Made by a program: the position numbers and the translations under genes. The notes under the pieces are model-generated. The model worked only from the letters and a program-made list of their open reading frames with translations. It was not told the origin of the DNA and did not search any database. Below, piece by piece: positions 62,780 through 64,000 of a stretch of DNA of 64,000 nt. Positions within the stretch are counted from its first letter, which is position 1, and each line of letters begins with the position of its first letter. The stretch is from Hydractinia symbiolongicarpus (lineage: Eukaryota > Cnidaria > Hydrozoa > Anthoathecata > Hydractiniidae), in NCBI RefSeq assembly GCF_029227915.1, contig NC_079882.1, forward strand, positions 17,496,501-17,560,500, written 5' to 3'.

Positions 62780-63700
62780 AGCTTTTTTTCTCTATATATC
62801 TCTTTTAATGAAATCTTTTGTTGTTTTTGATATACTTTTTTATCAGTTTTTTCAACTCATCAACAGTTGACATACTGAGCTTCATTGATAGACGTTGATC
62901 AAAGGAGGCAAAATCACGTTCTGAAACAACATTAGTCCAAGGATAGTTCTTAGTTTCCTCAAGGACATCAGAACTTGTAAATTTTTACCAACAGGGAGTT
63001 GATCCTTCAACTGTGAGGTCATCATTATCACACAAGTACAACAAATCACTTCGAGACATTCCGGAGTAAGTACATCAAAAATAACATCATTTGTATTTTG
63101 GAAGAGCTTGTCAAACACCTCATCTTTCTGAACAAGGGTCCAGTTATAAATATGTTAAAGAGTCCAAGTGCTTTGTGAGCACAAGAAAAATCTGATTTTT
63201 TGTGTCCATCTTAATGGACTCTGCAGAAAATTTGATCCATCCAAATTATTGACAAACTCATTTAAATGTTCATGATGGAAATATATTGCTCCCGCCCCCC
63301 ATAGCAAAAATTATGTTAAAGCGATAATGAAGGAAAAAACCATGAGGTTAATAGCCTTGTTTTTTTAAAAAGGCTTTCCATTTATCTGCTTTGCCATTTT
63401 GCTGATCTTTGTGACGATAGTTAGTTAGATTTAAGATTTCATACAACATGTCATAGTTCTTGAATTTGCACTGCTAAACTCACATGTGTAGCGCCTTCTT
63501 CCTCCACTACCTTCTCCCATTCCTGCAATGCTTTCTTTGCATATAAACCTAATTGTGTACAACTTACAGTCCACAGTAAGCATGATGCACATGAGAAATT
63601 TTCTCTTTTTCAAGAGCAGGAAATAAATTATAGTTGTGAACTTCATCTTCCTGTTTGCCTTCAGGAACAACTCATCCAGACATTGTATTTATCCCTAGCT
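62780..63700 (-). pseudogene. decayed multi-copy cnidarian gene of unknown function
   Basis: Minus islands: VVHN-type and KADKWKAFLKKQGY (63400-63350), DVLTPECLEVICCTCVIMMT with SQLKDQLPVGK (63090-62985), then in another frame NYPWTNVVSERDFASFDQRL (62950-62890) and VDELKKLIKKYIKNNK (62860-62815). I recall the ECLExxCxTCV...QLxDQLPxGK...SERDFAxxD pattern from repeated, unnamed cnidarian proteins, possibly transposon-derived. Several frameshifts and stops. Confidence 0.45.
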
Positions 63701-64000
63701 CCACTGGAAAACATATCTTCAATTCCAAGGTTGTAGCTGCCAGTACTTGTTGACACTATCTCATTAAAATATTTTTTTTAAATAAATATATTTATTCATT
63801 AAAAATAATTACAATTTAATTAAAATATAAATAGACTAAGGTTAAATAAAATGAAAATTGATAAAGAAAGAACAATATAGAGTAAAACTGTATTGTCAAA
63901 GGCTATGAGCCACGCAAGTGTTTGACTGAATAGAAGAGAAGTGCGCATTGGTGACTAAATAAAATAAAAAGTTTATATTCTGGCATCTACACAGGCAAGA
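63701..64000. other. no gene seen
   Basis: AT-rich end of the window, with AATAAATATATTTATTCATT near 63781. No supportable feature. Confidence 0.35.

Overview
The window is AT-rich eukaryotic DNA: spliced genes with long introns, very long microsatellites, TAGCTAGC-type simple sequence and layers of nested mobile elements. The kelch gene, several repeat-gene families and the Polinton gene set resemble those of cnidarians. A hydrozoan is my best guess, but this is inference and no taxon marker is present.

Layout. 1-2955 (minus): a five-exon member of a multi-copy animal gene family of unknown function, frameshifted and running off the left edge. 3574-4356: a short DNA element with terminal inverted repeats. 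4912-5040: a Penelope-like relic. 5909-9530 (plus): the one clearly intact host gene, a five-exon BTB-BACK-kelch gene of the KLHL1/4/5 type. 10.6-16.7 kb: transposase remains, dispersed repeats and a 2.2-kb foldback element whose arms carry a minisatellite. 17.0-18.2 kb: relics of a multi-exon gene with a Cys/His zinc-finger segment.

18.2-35.9 kb is the most notable part: a decayed Maverick/Polinton (virus-like transposon). It carries protein-primed DNA polymerase B (split by a LINE at 19.07-21.87 kb), an HNH endonuclease, an A32/FtsK-type packaging ATPase, a retroviral-type integrase, a double-jelly-roll-type major capsid protein, a probable penton/minor capsid protein, several small membrane proteins, and a protein of VPD-x-FKT-x-xMC repeats. 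I could not find the adenovirus-type maturation protease. Most genes have in-frame stops or frameshifts, so the copy is dead. Its gene junctions are very short, and many contain perfect hairpins or palindromes, one of which links two divergent start codons.

36.6-40.2 kb: a non-LTR retrotransposon with a restriction-like endonuclease, broken by only two stops and one frame change. 40.5-43.6 kb: (ACAG)n, (TA)n and a second LINE carrying a tRNA-derived SINE. 43.9-47.2 kb: minisatellite, a HIRAN-like gene, a palindromic GTTTCC/GGAAAC cluster and a repeat. 47.33-52.35 kb: a Ty1/copia LTR retrotransposon (minus), one LTR of which carries a 77-bp insertion with an 8-bp target duplication. 54.3-57.4 kb: a second SINE copy, a SAP-domain fragment ending in a 149-bp palindrome, and two nested terminal-inverted-repeat elements. 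57.7-64 kb: a tRNA-like sequence, an IS5-like DDE transposase relic, an acidic possible piggyBac N-terminus, a short DNA element, more microsatellites, a second 3' end of the 41-kb LINE, and another decayed repeat gene.

Overall this is a retrotransposon and DNA-virus graveyard around one conserved kelch gene. Positions of splice sites and element ends come from reading the sequence by eye and may be off by a few bases.
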